Source: an uncultured Syntrophobacterales bacterium
GTDB lineage: Bacteria > Desulfobacterota > Syntrophia > Syntrophales > UBA5619
Reading direction: 5' to 3'
Assembly (NCBI GenBank): GCA_903928915.1
Contig: CAIYSL010000068.1
Span: forward strand, 145,005-209,004
Length of the DNA: 64,000 nucleotides
Shown here piece by piece: positions 34,751 to 43,998 of the stretch. The notes under the pieces are model-generated. The model saw only the letters and a program-made list of their open reading frames with translations. It had not been told where the DNA came from and searched no databases. The first letter of the stretch is position 1. Every line of letters starts with the position of its first letter. A program made the position numbers and the translations under genes.

Positions 34751-35455
34751 ATGTCCGCTGACGCAACGGGAAGCAACAGGGATTACTGGAAGAATTTTTG
34801 GAACACCCATGCCGCCACCGACCGCATGTACGGCCGGGATACCTGGTCGTTCCGGGAATTCTATCTGCTGATCACTGATGTGGTTATGGCACTGGATTTG
34901 AATAAGGATGACGTTCTCCTGGACGCCGGCGGCGGCACGGGCGCCATGGCAATCGCGCTTGCGCCGTTCGTAAAGCGGATAACCCTGTTCGACTTCGGCG
35001 ACGACATAGTGGCCAAGGCCCGTGAAGAAACGAGTTTTTTCAGGAACATCGATGTCCTGAGCGATGATGTCCGCGTTTTCGGGTCGCTGGCCGGGGCAGG
35101 GGCGTATTCCAAAGTACTGGTCGGTTCGGTCTTACAGTACCTGGATGATATGGATGAGGTCCGGCAGGTGCTTGCGCAGACCTTTCGCGTGCTCGCTAGC
35201 GGGGGAAGGGCGCTGTACACGCACAACCCGGACCTCGCGAAAAAGGCCGCTCACATCGAGTCCTACGGCCGCCTGTCCTGGGAGAAGGAGAGGGTGGACC
35301 GGGCACTGGAGATGGAAGAGCGCCGCCTGTGGGTCGACAAGGAGGAGTTTTACCGGATCTCCCGCGAGGTCGGGTTTGGCAAATCCGTCGAGTGCGCGAT
35401 CAACGGGAATCTCTGGCAGTCGACCCACATGTTCGACTGGCTGGTGGAAAAATGA
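34751..35455 (+). CDS. class I SAM-dependent methyltransferase
   Basis: A 234-residue methyltransferase. SAM motif I is LLDAGGGTGAMAIAL, followed by an acidic turn (LFDFGDDIV) and a motif-II-like ALL/VLVGSVLQYLDD segment. Methyl acceptor unknown; an O- or N-methyl group on the sugar is plausible given the context. The ATG at 34751 is preferred because GAGGGG precedes it; an ATG at 34730 lacks a site. The 110 bases before it include an AT-rich patch (about 34707-34742) that might be an internal promoter. Confidence 0.82.
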   Translation: MSADATGSNRDYWKNFWNTHAATDRMYGRDTWSFREFYLLITDVVMALDLNKDDVLLDAGGGTGAMAIALAPFVKRITLFDFGDDIVAKAREETSFFRNIDVLSDDVRVFGSLAGAGAYSKVLVGSVLQYLDDMDEVRQVLAQTFRVLASGGRALYTHNPDLAKKAAHIESYGRLSWEKERVDRALEMEERRLWVDKEEFYRISREVGFGKSVECAINGNLWQSTHMFDWLVEK

Positions 35456-35467
35456 CGGAGCAGTCGC

Positions 35468-35959
35468 ATGACCGAGCGGAAACCGGCGGGCACGGATGAA
35501 GCCCGGATGACGCTGAAGGAATTTCAGGAGCTGTTCAGTTCGCTGACGAATTTTCGCGCGAATCGGTTTCATCCCCTCGTGTGGATAAACGGTGAACCGG
35601 AGATCGGCGAAAATGTCTATGTGGGCGGGATGTCGGAGATCAACGCCAAGGGGGCCCGGGTGGTGATCAAGGAGAACTGCGACATCGCCTCGTTCGTGGC
35701 GATCAATTGCGCCGACTCGCACCGCAAATGTCTCGGAATGTCGCCGCGGATCGACGCGCAGGATATCCTCATCGAGGAAAACGTGTTCATCGGCTCCCAT
35801 TGCCTGGTCAAAGGGGGAGCCCATATCGGCCACCATTCGGTGGTGGCGGCGGGAACGATCGTGGATGCCGGGGCGATCCCGCCCTACTCGCTCGTGTACG
35901 GCAATCCCATGAAGGTCAAGAAGGGATACTATCTGTCGCGAATGCCGGGCAGCCGCTAA
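35468..35959 (+). CDS. hexapeptide-repeat acyltransferase
   Basis: A 163-residue left-handed beta-helix protein. Hexapeptide-like turns run through the middle (IGENVYVGGMSEINAKG, VVIKENCDIASFVAINCA, ILIEENVFIGSHCLVKGGAHIGHHSVVAAGTIV) and the C-terminus has the typical IPPYSLVYGNPMKVKKGY ending of sugar O- or N-acetyltransferases. It lies 12 bases after the methyltransferase. It could acylate an amino or hydroxyl group of the sugar. Confidence 0.85.
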   Translation: MTERKPAGTDEARMTLKEFQELFSSLTNFRANRFHPLVWINGEPEIGENVYVGGMSEINAKGARVVIKENCDIASFVAINCADSHRKCLGMSPRIDAQDILIEENVFIGSHCLVKGGAHIGHHSVVAAGTIVDAGAIPPYSLVYGNPMKVKKGYYLSRMPGSR

Positions 35960-35998
35960 GCGGCCGGCACCGCAAACCGCAGGGCGTGAGGAGTTTCG

Positions 35999-37306
35999 AT
36001 GGTTCAGAACGACATTGTGCTGGTGTATCCGATTCCGACGCTCGACTCGCCGGTCAACCTGGTGCCCCTGTCGATTCTGTTCCCGGGCGCGCTGTTCGAG
36101 CGGCAGGGGATGAGGGTGGCGTATTTCGACGAACGGTATGATTCCGAAGAACTGCTCGCCCAACTGATCCGGGAATCGCGGGAGATCGGCGTCAGCGCCT
36201 TCACGGGACCGCAGGCGGGCCGTGCGGCCGACATCCTGATCAAGGCCAAGCAGATCAACCCGTCGATCATCACCGGCGTGGGAGGGCATCACGCCCGGAT
36301 CCTGCCCGAGCAGGTGCTGGCGGAGCCCTTCGTGGACAAGGTGTGGACCGAGCCGTCGTACGGCGAGGATCTGTTCCCCTATAACGAACGCACCAAGAAA
36401 TTTTTCGCCCGCTCCGACATGCAGTACTTCGCCTCCCGCGGCTGCCCGCACACCTGCTCCTTCTGCTGCCTCAGCTCCCCGTGGCAGCCGAAGGCAATAG
36501 GGGATCTGGAGCGGGAACTGACGATCATCCACGGGGATGTCGGGTTTCACGAGATCTCCTTTTCCGATCCGAATATTGCCTTCGGGAGGAGCGAGCGCGA
36601 GCGGCTCGAACGGATCCGGGGGATCGGACGCATCATGCGGAAGCTGAAGGTGCGCTGGGACGGCAACATGCGCTCTCCCTATCTCTCCCCGGCCATGGTG
36701 GAGGCGTTGGCCGAATCCAACTGCTATTCCCTGGAGATCGGCTGCGAGTCGGGGAACGACCAGTTCTTGCGGAAGGTGATCAGGAAGGGGCACGGCGTGG
36801 AGGCGATCAGGAAGGCGGCCCGTGCGGTCAAGGGCTCCGGCATCTCGGTGATGTACAGCTTCATCGCCCATATGCCGCGGGAAACGAAGGCCATGCTGAT
36901 GGATACCTTCGACCTGATCGACTGGATTGTGGGTGTCGACCGGGATGCGCGGGTGTCAATCTTCACCTATGCCCCCTTTCCCGGGAGCAGGATGTACCGC
37001 GACGCCGTGGAGGGGGCGGCGGGCTATCCCCCCTTCGTCCCGCCGACGACGATGAAAGGGTGGGCCTCCCTGCCGTTCATGAAGAGCCCGCTGTACTGGA
37101 TTGCCGGTCTCTGCTTCCGGAAGGACAACACCCGGAAGAATTTTCGCGGCGACGACTGGAAGCTGATCGAGCCGTATTTGGCGCTCGCGGAGAAGAAGTG
37201 GAAAGAACGCGATTTTGACGACTTTCCCATCCGGGACGTGGAGGCGCTCATCCTCCGGCAGATGGTGAAGAACAACACGATACGAAGCGCCGGTCGAGCG
37301 GCGTGA
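35999..37306 (+). CDS. radical SAM enzyme with B12-binding-like N-terminal domain (first of three)
   Basis: A 435-residue protein. The N-terminal 120 residues resemble a cobalamin-binding Rossmann domain (DIVLVYPIPTLDSPV, GVGGHHARILPEQ) although the DxHxxG cobalamin motif is not visible. The radical SAM cluster motif is Cys149-xxx-Cys153-xx-Cys156 (RGCPHTCSFC). The SAM-binding region follows (FHEISFSDPNIAFG, SLEIGCESGND). The reaction is unknown; related enzymes C-methylate or rearrange unactivated carbons. It lies 39 bases after the acyltransferase and 16 before the WbqC-like gene. Confidence 0.85.
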   Translation: MVQNDIVLVYPIPTLDSPVNLVPLSILFPGALFERQGMRVAYFDERYDSEELLAQLIRESREIGVSAFTGPQAGRAADILIKAKQINPSIITGVGGHHARILPEQVLAEPFVDKVWTEPSYGEDLFPYNERTKKFFARSDMQYFASRGCPHTCSFCCLSSPWQPKAIGDLERELTIIHGDVGFHEISFSDPNIAFGRSERERLERIRGIGRIMRKLKVRWDGNMRSPYLSPAMVEALAESNCYSLEIGCESGNDQFLRKVIRKGHGVEAIRKAARAVKGSGISVMYSFIAHMPRETKAMLMDTFDLIDWIVGVDRDARVSIFTYAPFPGSRMYRDAVEGAAGYPPFVPPTTMKGWASLPFMKSPLYWIAGLCFRKDNTRKNFRGDDWKLIEPYLALAEKKWKERDFDDFPIRDVEALILRQMVKNNTIRSAGRAA

Positions 37307-37322
37307 GCGACGAAAGGGGGCA

Positions 37323-38093
37323 GTGATGATTCTCACATCCCACCAGCCGGTATACCTTCCCTGGCTGGGGCTGTTCCACAAGATAGCCCTGGCCGATGCC
37401 TATTGCTTTTTCGACATCGCCCAGTTCCTGCTGAAGGACTGGAACAACCGGAATCAGATCAAGACGGCCAACGGCGCCCTGTGGCTGACGGTTCCGGTGT
37501 ACAAGAAGGGGTACGTGGACAAGCAGATCAAGGATATCGAAATCGACAACGAGTATGACTGGCGGAAGAAGCACTGGAACACCCTCATGCTGTACTACAA
37601 AAAGACGCCCTATTTCAGCCAGTATGCCGATTTCTTCGCGGATACCTATAAACGGGACTGGCAATACCTGGTCGATCTGAACGAACACATGCTGCGGTAC
37701 TTTCTTCAGGTGCTGGGGATCGAGGTCCGCATCTTCAAGGCCTCGGATTACCGCTTCGAGGGGAGAAAGTCCGACCAGGTGCTCGACATGTGCAAGAAGC
37801 TGCACGCCGATTGTTTCATCTTCGGCGCCCAGGGGAGAAATTACGCGGTGCCGGAGGACTTTGCCCAGAACGCAATCGCGATCCATTTCCAGGACTACGT
37901 CCATCCCACCTACAACCAGCGCTGGGGCGATTTCGTCCCCTATCTCTCGGTCATCGACCTGCTGTTCAACGAAGGGGCGGCCCGGGCGCGCGATATCATC
38001 ATGATGAATAACATCGGCAAAGCCGAGCTGGGGCAGCTCTGCGCCGAGCCAGGCGCGGGAGTACAGGCGGCAGGGGTATCCCATGCGAACTGA
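37323..38093 (+). CDS. WbqC-like family protein
   Basis: A 256-residue protein with the family start (MILTSHQPVYLPWLGLFHKIALAD), a YCFFDIAQFLLKDWNNRNQIKT block, and a conserved central WLTVPVYKKGY. WbqC-like proteins accompany surface polysaccharide and nonulosonate gene clusters; their chemistry is not established. Translation may begin at ATG 37323 or 37326. It overlaps the next gene by 11 bases, so the two are translationally coupled. Confidence 0.88.
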   Translation: MMILTSHQPVYLPWLGLFHKIALADAYCFFDIAQFLLKDWNNRNQIKTANGALWLTVPVYKKGYVDKQIKDIEIDNEYDWRKKHWNTLMLYYKKTPYFSQYADFFADTYKRDWQYLVDLNEHMLRYFLQVLGIEVRIFKASDYRFEGRKSDQVLDMCKKLHADCFIFGAQGRNYAVPEDFAQNAIAIHFQDYVHPTYNQRWGDFVPYLSVIDLLFNEGAARARDIIMMNNIGKAELGQLCAEPGAGVQAAGVSHAN

Positions 38094-39765
38094 ACCGAAT
38101 GTGCTGTTCGTCAACCTACCCACCGTTCCCTTCGACGAGATGGTCAAAGGCCTCCGGGAGGAGCAGTACGTTTCCCAGGTGCTGGCGCTGCCGATGGGGA
38201 TCCTGTACCTTTCGGCATACCTCCGGCAGCACAACCCCGTGCGGGGCGAAATCGGCATCCTGGATTACATCCTCGCCATGGAGGGACTGTCCGCGTACCG
38301 GAGCGTCGAAGAGTTCATCCGCGACATCGCCGTCAAGTCGGTGCACTTCCGGCCGGACATCCTGGCCTTCTCGCTGATCTTTTCCACGTCGCATACGGTG
38401 TTCGCCATCACCCTCGGCATCCTGAAATCCCTCTGGCCCGATGCCTGTGTCGTCGTGGGGGGGACGCACGCCACCGCGGCCGCCCTCCCGATCCTGCAGA
38501 ACGATCAGGTCGACTACGTGATCCGGGGAGAGGGGGAGATCGCCTTCTCCGATTTCGTGACCGGGTATGCACGGGGGGAGCGCATCGCGATCAAAGGGGT
38601 ATACTCCCGGCACGATGCCCCCGCGGCGGGAGTGCTGGAAACGACCGATGCCCCCGCCGACCTCGACCTCCTCCCCTACCCGGACTGGCAGCTCGTGGAC
38701 ATGCCGGCCTATTCGGTGAAAAAGGGGAGCCAGCGGGAGTTCGGCGATCGGGAACCGCGCAAGGTCGGTACGATCGTCACGACCAGGGGATGTCCGAACA
38801 AATGCACCTTCTGCGCCGCCCACCTCGTTCACGGCAGGAAGGTGCGGTACCGGTCGGTGGCGAACGTCGTGGACGAGGTGCGGGAGCTCCATCGAACCTT
38901 CGGGATAACCTTGTTCATCCCCGAGGACGACATGTTCACCGTCCCCAAGAAGCGGTTCATCGCCCTGATGAAGGCCCTCCGGGACCTGAACATCCCCGGG
39001 TTCGAGATGCAGAATCAGGACGGCCTTTCCGTCAACACCCTGGACAACGACGTCATCGACGCGATGCTGGGCGCGGGGGTCCGCCTGTTCAATCTCGCCG
39101 TGGAGTCCGGGTCCGAGGACGTGCAGACCCGCCTGATCAAGAAGAACGTCCGGCTGCACCGCGTCCGGGAGATCATCGACTACATCCGGTCCCGGAACAG
39201 CGAGGCGATCGTCCGGTGCTATTTCATCCTGGGGTTCTTCGGCGAGACGAAACAGCAGATGCGGACGACGATCGACTTTGCCAAGGGGACCGGGGCGGAC
39301 TGGTGCCTGTTCAGCATCGCCACCCCGCTGATCGGCACGGAGATGCATCGCCAGATGCTCGCGGCGGGGCTGATCGAGGACAACATCGATTACTGGGTGC
39401 GGGCGTCCTTCGGCCAGCGCTGCTTCGATACCCCCGAGATCTCGGCGGCGGAGCTGACCGAACTTTCCTATGGGGCGAACCTCGAGGTGAATTTCTTCGG
39501 CAACGTCAACATGGCGAACGGGAATTACTCCAAGGCCCTGGGGATCTTCAGCGATATCGTCCGGCTGTACCCCTTCCACATCGTCGCGTGGTACTGCATC
39601 ATGGAATGCCACGCCGGGCTGCGGGATCGGCAAAAGGCAGCGGAGGTCCGGCGGAAACTGGATGAGCTCGTCCGCAGGGATGCGCGCTCGGCGGAGATGT
39701 TTCGGAAATACGGCCGTCTGATGCCCAGCATCGCCCGGTCGGAGCGGGAGGTATCGGCAGCGTGA
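38083..39765 (+). CDS. radical SAM enzyme with B12-binding-like domain and C-terminal helical repeats (second of three)
   Basis: A 560-residue protein. The N-terminal third is a cobalamin-binding-like fold (VVVGGTHATAAALPIL, VIRGEGEIAFSDFV). The cluster motif is Cys237-xxx-Cys241-xx-Cys244 (TTRGCPNKCTFC). After the radical SAM barrel a helical tail (residues about 470-540) has a TPR-like unit (NYSKALGIFSDIVRLYPFHIVAWY). It may act on the sugar or its carrier. It overlaps pseI by four bases. Confidence 0.85.
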   Translation: MRTEPNVLFVNLPTVPFDEMVKGLREEQYVSQVLALPMGILYLSAYLRQHNPVRGEIGILDYILAMEGLSAYRSVEEFIRDIAVKSVHFRPDILAFSLIFSTSHTVFAITLGILKSLWPDACVVVGGTHATAAALPILQNDQVDYVIRGEGEIAFSDFVTGYARGERIAIKGVYSRHDAPAAGVLETTDAPADLDLLPYPDWQLVDMPAYSVKKGSQREFGDREPRKVGTIVTTRGCPNKCTFCAAHLVHGRKVRYRSVANVVDEVRELHRTFGITLFIPEDDMFTVPKKRFIALMKALRDLNIPGFEMQNQDGLSVNTLDNDVIDAMLGAGVRLFNLAVESGSEDVQTRLIKKNVRLHRVREIIDYIRSRNSEAIVRCYFILGFFGETKQQMRTTIDFAKGTGADWCLFSIATPLIGTEMHRQMLAAGLIEDNIDYWVRASFGQRCFDTPEISAAELTELSYGANLEVNFFGNVNMANGNYSKALGIFSDIVRLYPFHIVAWYCIMECHAGLRDRQKAAEVRRKLDELVRRDARSAEMFRKYGRLMPSIARSEREVSAA

Positions 39766-40841
39766 AATTCGAAATCGCACAGAGACCGATCGGGGGGGAC
39801 GCCCCCGTCTTCATCGTCGCCGAGCTCTCCTGCAACCATCAGCAGGACTTCTCCCTGGCGGTGAAGACGATCCGGGCGATGAAGGAGGCCGGGGCCGATG
39901 CGGTAAAGCTCTCGACCGACTGGAACGACGGCGGGATAACCATCGATTGCGACAACCGGTACTTCCGTATCGGCGAGGGGACGATCTGGGACGGGAAGAC
40001 CCTGTTCGAGCTGTACGAGGAGGCCTTTACCCCCTGGGAATGGCAACCGAAGCTGAAGTCCCTGATCGAGGAGCTCGGGATGGTCTGTTTTTCCACCGCC
40101 ACCGACACCACGGCCGTCGACTTCCTGGAGGGTATCGACATCCCCTGTTATAAGATCGCCTCCTTCGAGATCAATGATCTGCCGTTGATCGAGTACGCGG
40201 CTGCGAAGGGAAAGCCGATGATCATTTCCACCGGCGTGGCGACACTGTCCGATATCGAAGCGGCGGTGCACGCCTGCCGGAAGGCGGGCAACCACCGCAT
40301 CGCGCTGCTCAAGGCGACCTCGGCCTATCCGACCCCCTTCCGGGAGATCAACCTGCGGACCATCCCCCACCTGCGGAGCCTGTGCGGCACCGTCGTGGGG
40401 CTGTCCGACCACAGCCTGGGCACGTCGGTGGCGGTCGCGGCGGTCGCCCTGGGGGCGAAGGTGGTGGAGAAGCATTTCATCCTGGAGAGGGCGCTGGGGG
40501 GGCCCGACGCCGCCTTTTCGATGGAGCCCCAGGAGTTCCGCCAGATGGTGCAATCGATCCGGGAGGTGGAGCAGGCCCTGGGCGCGGTGTCCTACGAGAT
40601 ACCGGAAGGGGTCCGCAGGAATCGGAGGTTCATGAAATCCCTGTTTGCCATCCGGGACATCGCGGCGGGGGAGGAATTCACCGGGGAAAACATCCGTTCT
40701 ATCCGGCCCGGGGATGGACTTCCGCCCGGATTTTTTCCCACGCTGGTGGGGAAGAAGGCGAACCGCCCCATCCGCAGGGGGACCCCCTTGACGTGGGAAC
40801 TCCTCCTGGGGGCGTCAACGCCAGAAAGGTGCGAAGGTTGA
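39762..40841 (+). CDS. pseI: nonulosonic acid synthase, pseudaminic-acid type (PseI/NeuB)
   Basis: A 359-residue NeuB-family protein. The TIM-barrel part has VAELSCNHQQDFSLAVKTI, DAVKLSTDWND, IASFEINDLPLI, and GLSDHSLGTSVAVAAVALGAKVVEKHFIL. A C-terminal SAF antifreeze-like domain follows (SLFAIRDIAAGEEFTGENIRSIRPGDGL). It condenses phosphoenolpyruvate with the 6-carbon sugar to give the 9-carbon acid. PseB, PseC and PseG in the same operon favour pseudaminic over legionaminic acid, though the exact sugar is inferred. GTG start; overlaps the previous gene. Confidence 0.9.
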   Translation: MKFEIAQRPIGGDAPVFIVAELSCNHQQDFSLAVKTIRAMKEAGADAVKLSTDWNDGGITIDCDNRYFRIGEGTIWDGKTLFELYEEAFTPWEWQPKLKSLIEELGMVCFSTATDTTAVDFLEGIDIPCYKIASFEINDLPLIEYAAAKGKPMIISTGVATLSDIEAAVHACRKAGNHRIALLKATSAYPTPFREINLRTIPHLRSLCGTVVGLSDHSLGTSVAVAAVALGAKVVEKHFILERALGGPDAAFSMEPQEFRQMVQSIREVEQALGAVSYEIPEGVRRNRRFMKSLFAIRDIAAGEEFTGENIRSIRPGDGLPPGFFPTLVGKKANRPIRRGTPLTWELLLGASTPERCEG

Positions 40842-40911
40842 TGCGGGCGCATCGTTTTCTCCGGCACGCCCATCGGGAGGTGCCGACGATGACAGGCACA
40901 AGACGATCCCT

Positions 40912-42228
40912 ATGACGCGACACGCACCGCTTCGACATTCCGGACTCGTGGAGCGCAATTACCTGCGCAACCGGACTATCGTGTCTTCCGATATCGGCCC
41001 GCTGCTGGAGGATGTCGCCGCGACGGCCGGGCATGAACTCGTGGTCCACCGGTACCCGAGCGGGTCGGATATCGGCACCTGGATCGTCCCCCCCCGGTGG
41101 GATGTGAAAGAGGCCTGGCTGAAAGGGCCCGACGGCGCTCTCATCGCCTCGTACGCGGACCATCCGCTGTTCTCGATACCCTACACGCAGCCCTTTAGCG
41201 GCAGGGTCGATCACGAAACGCTGAAACGGCACGTCCTGCTTCACCCCACGCAGGACGACGCCTTCTTCTACGAGCACCGGTTCGCCTACGACTATCGCAA
41301 GCGCTTGACGGACTGGGCGATCACCCTGCCGCGCACCCTGTTCAACCGGCTCAGGGCGGGCGAGTATACGGTGCATCTCGACTACGACATCGCGGACGGG
41401 GAGATGCTCGTCGGGGAGCTCTGCCTTCCCGGCGCGACCGGGGAGTGTATCGCGCTGTTGACCGACTACTGCCATCCGGGACAGGTGAACGATTCCTTTA
41501 CCGGGATTCTGGCCATGCTGGACGTGTTCGAACGGCTGAAGGTAATGGAAAACCGGCGGTATACGTACCGGCTGTTCTTCTTTCCCGAGACGATCGGCTC
41601 CTGCGTGCTGCTCCACGCCCGCCCCGACTATGCGGCAGACACCCGTCTGGCCATCTTCAGCGAATTCGTCGGCTGGGGGCGAAACTGGAAGGTCCTTGCC
41701 GGCGGGGACGCAAACGGCCTGAGCGGGAAGCTCGGCCGTCAGATCGCGCTCGCGTACCGGGATGTGCGGTGCGACGGCCTGGCGGACGGGTTCGGCAATG
41801 ATGAGGCCGTGTTCGACTTCGCGGGGATACCGTCCCTGTCCGTGCAGATGAGCGAATGCGACGAATACCACAGCTCGCTCGATCGGCCGGAGCTGATCGA
41901 ACCGGCAAATGTCGAGCGGGCCGCCGACATCGTCTTTAGCCTCTGCCGGATGATGGAGGAGAACCGGGTGCTCCGCCTCGGTCAGCGCGTCCCCGTGTAC
42001 TTGACGCGGTACGGCCTCTATTCCGATTCCGTGTACCAGTCCGCGGATTTCGAGAAGAACCGGACGATTCTGTACGGACTGCGCGACGGCCGTTCGCTGC
42101 TGGACATCGCCGCGGCGGCCGGTATCGAATTCGCGTACGTGCGAAGCTTCGCAGCGACGCTCGCGGAGCGGGGATTGCTGGAAACCCCGCTCCCGGACGA
42201 CGACAGGAGGAAATGCCATGGAAATTGA
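40912..42228 (+). CDS. DUF4910/aminopeptidase-like metallo-hydrolase
   Basis: A 438-residue protein resembling the DUF4910 group of M28-like aminopeptidase-fold proteins that recur in surface-sugar clusters. Probable metal ligands lie in TDYCHPGQVNDSFTG, FFPETIGS and SECDEYHSSLD. A C-terminal segment from about residue 370 looks like a winged helix (LLDIAAAAGIEFAYVRSFAATLAERGLL). It might remove an acyl or aminoacyl group from a sugar amine. It overlaps the next gene by 11 bases. Confidence 0.78.
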   Translation: MTRHAPLRHSGLVERNYLRNRTIVSSDIGPLLEDVAATAGHELVVHRYPSGSDIGTWIVPPRWDVKEAWLKGPDGALIASYADHPLFSIPYTQPFSGRVDHETLKRHVLLHPTQDDAFFYEHRFAYDYRKRLTDWAITLPRTLFNRLRAGEYTVHLDYDIADGEMLVGELCLPGATGECIALLTDYCHPGQVNDSFTGILAMLDVFERLKVMENRRYTYRLFFFPETIGSCVLLHARPDYAADTRLAIFSEFVGWGRNWKVLAGGDANGLSGKLGRQIALAYRDVRCDGLADGFGNDEAVFDFAGIPSLSVQMSECDEYHSSLDRPELIEPANVERAADIVFSLCRMMEENRVLRLGQRVPVYLTRYGLYSDSVYQSADFEKNRTILYGLRDGRSLLDIAAAAGIEFAYVRSFAATLAERGLLETPLPDDDRRKCHGN

Positions 42229-43147
42229 CGAACAGGCCGGTTTCGTCGGGGGAACGGTCGTATCCCGGTCGTCGCTCGAGGAGGTACGGAAGTTCTACAA
42301 TACGGTCGGGGCGGATTGGGGGAACCGGTACCAGGCCCCCGACGAGAAGGCACCCGATCCCGCGGTCCTGCGGCTTCGCGTCGTGATCAAACTGATCGAG
42401 CGGTACGGGTGCGACAACATCTTCGATGCCGGCTGCGGGGACGCGCCGGTCGTTGCGGAGCTGCTGCGCCGGGGCAAGACGGTCCGCGGGGTCGATTTCT
42501 CCGAGGTGCTGGTGAACCGCGGCAAATCGCTTCTCGAAAAGCAGGGGTTTGACCCCCGCCTGTGCGAAGTCGGGGATGTAACGAACCTTGCCGAACCGGA
42601 CGGCGCCCATGACACCGTCCTGTGCCTCGGCGTCCTGCCGCACATCGACCGTATGGACCGGGCAGTCGGGGAGCTGGTGCGCATCACCCGACCGGGGGGG
42701 ATCCTGATCCTGTCGTTTCGCAACGACCTGTTCGACCTGTTCACCTTCAACCGCTTCACGGTGGAATTCTTCGCCGACCGGCTTCTGCCGGCAGTTCCCT
42801 TCACCCCGGAGGAGCGGGATCGCGCCCTACGCGGGATCGCCGGCCTGCTGGCCTTTCCCGACCGGCCCGGGGAGAGCCCCGACAGCCCCCATCGGGAATT
42901 CTATCGGCTGACCCGGATCAACCACAACCCCCTGACTATCGCCGCGGATCTCGAGCCATTCGGCATGACGCACCTGGTGAACGGCTACTACAAGTTTCAT
43001 CCCCTCCCGCCGCTCCTCCAGGAGCAATTCCCCAATTTTTCCGAGATCGGCGCACGGATGGATGAAACCCTGAGTTTTTCCTGGCTGGGGATGTTCATGT
43101 GCTCGACGTTCATCGCGGTATTCCGGAAGAACGGAGGCTGCCGATGA
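42218..43147 (+). CDS. class I SAM-dependent methyltransferase, second in the island
   Basis: A 309-residue methyltransferase with motif I (NIFDAGCGDAPVVAELL), an acidic motif after it (GVDFSEVLV), and a LCLGVLPHIDR motif-IV-like segment. It is longer than the enzyme at 34751 and not closely similar to it. The substrate is unknown. It overlaps genes on both sides (11 bases and four bases), so it is firmly in the operon. Confidence 0.85.
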   Translation: MEIDEQAGFVGGTVVSRSSLEEVRKFYNTVGADWGNRYQAPDEKAPDPAVLRLRVVIKLIERYGCDNIFDAGCGDAPVVAELLRRGKTVRGVDFSEVLVNRGKSLLEKQGFDPRLCEVGDVTNLAEPDGAHDTVLCLGVLPHIDRMDRAVGELVRITRPGGILILSFRNDLFDLFTFNRFTVEFFADRLLPAVPFTPEERDRALRGIAGLLAFPDRPGESPDSPHREFYRLTRINHNPLTIAADLEPFGMTHLVNGYYKFHPLPPLLQEQFPNFSEIGARMDETLSFSWLGMFMCSTFIAVFRKNGGCR

Positions 43148-43899
43148 GCGGGGGAGACCGGGCCGCGCCCCGCGGAAGGGGCGCGCGGCGCCCAGCGGGG
43201 GAGGGGCGCAGAGGCGGGGGGGACACCGTCCTGATCGTGGCGGCCCATCCCGACGACGAGGTCCTCGGGTGCGGCGGGACCGTGGCCCGGCTGGCAGCGG
43301 AGGGCCACGATCCGTACATCGCGATCCTCGGCGAGGGGGTCACCTCGCGGTACGCGAAGCGCCGGCAGGCGGACCGGGCGATGGTCGAGGCCCTGCGGCA
43401 GCAATGCCGTGCGGCGGCAAGCACGATCGGGGCGCGGGACCTGTTCCTGTACGATCTGCCCGACAACCGGTTCGATACGCTCCCGCTGCTCGAGGTGGTG
43501 AAGATCGTGGAAGCCCTGATCGCCCGGCTGCGGCCGCGGGTCCTATATACGCACCACCCCGGCGACCTGAACGTGGATCATTGCGTCACCTTCCGTGCCG
43601 CCTTGACCGCCGCCCGGCCCGTTCCGGGCTGCGCGGTCCGGGAACTGTACACCTTCGAAACCCCGTCGTCGACGGAGTGGTCGTTTGGGGGAGGGCAACG
43701 GTTCAACCCCACGGTATTCGTCGATATCGGCGCTACGTTGCCGGCAAAGCTCGCCGCCCTTGCGCTGTATGACGGCGAGGTGCGCCCCTTTCCCCACCCG
43801 CGGTCGAACGACGCGGTAACGGCGATCGCCCGCCGCTGGGGGAGCGTAGCAGGGGTCCACGCGGCGGAGGTGTTCGAACTGATCCGGAAGGTGTGCTGA
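43144..43899 (+). CDS. PIG-L family deacetylase
   Basis: A 251-residue protein. After a basic, Gly/Arg-rich N-terminus the PIG-L/LmbE zinc motif appears (IVAAHPDDEVLGCGG) with a second metal/substrate motif (YTHHPGDLNVDHC). Such enzymes remove N-acetyl groups from GlcNAc derivatives. Here it could expose an amine for later acylation or methylation by neighbouring enzymes. ATG 43144 overlaps the upstream stop (ATGA). Confidence 0.9.
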   Translation: MSGGDRAAPRGRGARRPAGEGRRGGGDTVLIVAAHPDDEVLGCGGTVARLAAEGHDPYIAILGEGVTSRYAKRRQADRAMVEALRQQCRAAASTIGARDLFLYDLPDNRFDTLPLLEVVKIVEALIARLRPRVLYTHHPGDLNVDHCVTFRAALTAARPVPGCAVRELYTFETPSSTEWSFGGGQRFNPTVFVDIGATLPAKLAALALYDGEVRPFPHPRSNDAVTAIARRWGSVAGVHAAEVFELIRKVC

Positions 43900-43998
43900 G
43901 ATGCCGGCGGGGACGAGAGACAGGCGCCGCGGAGGGGATGGCGATGGCATCGGCAACGGGCCGAATGCCCCGCGAACGAGGGAAGGCAGGTGAGGGGA

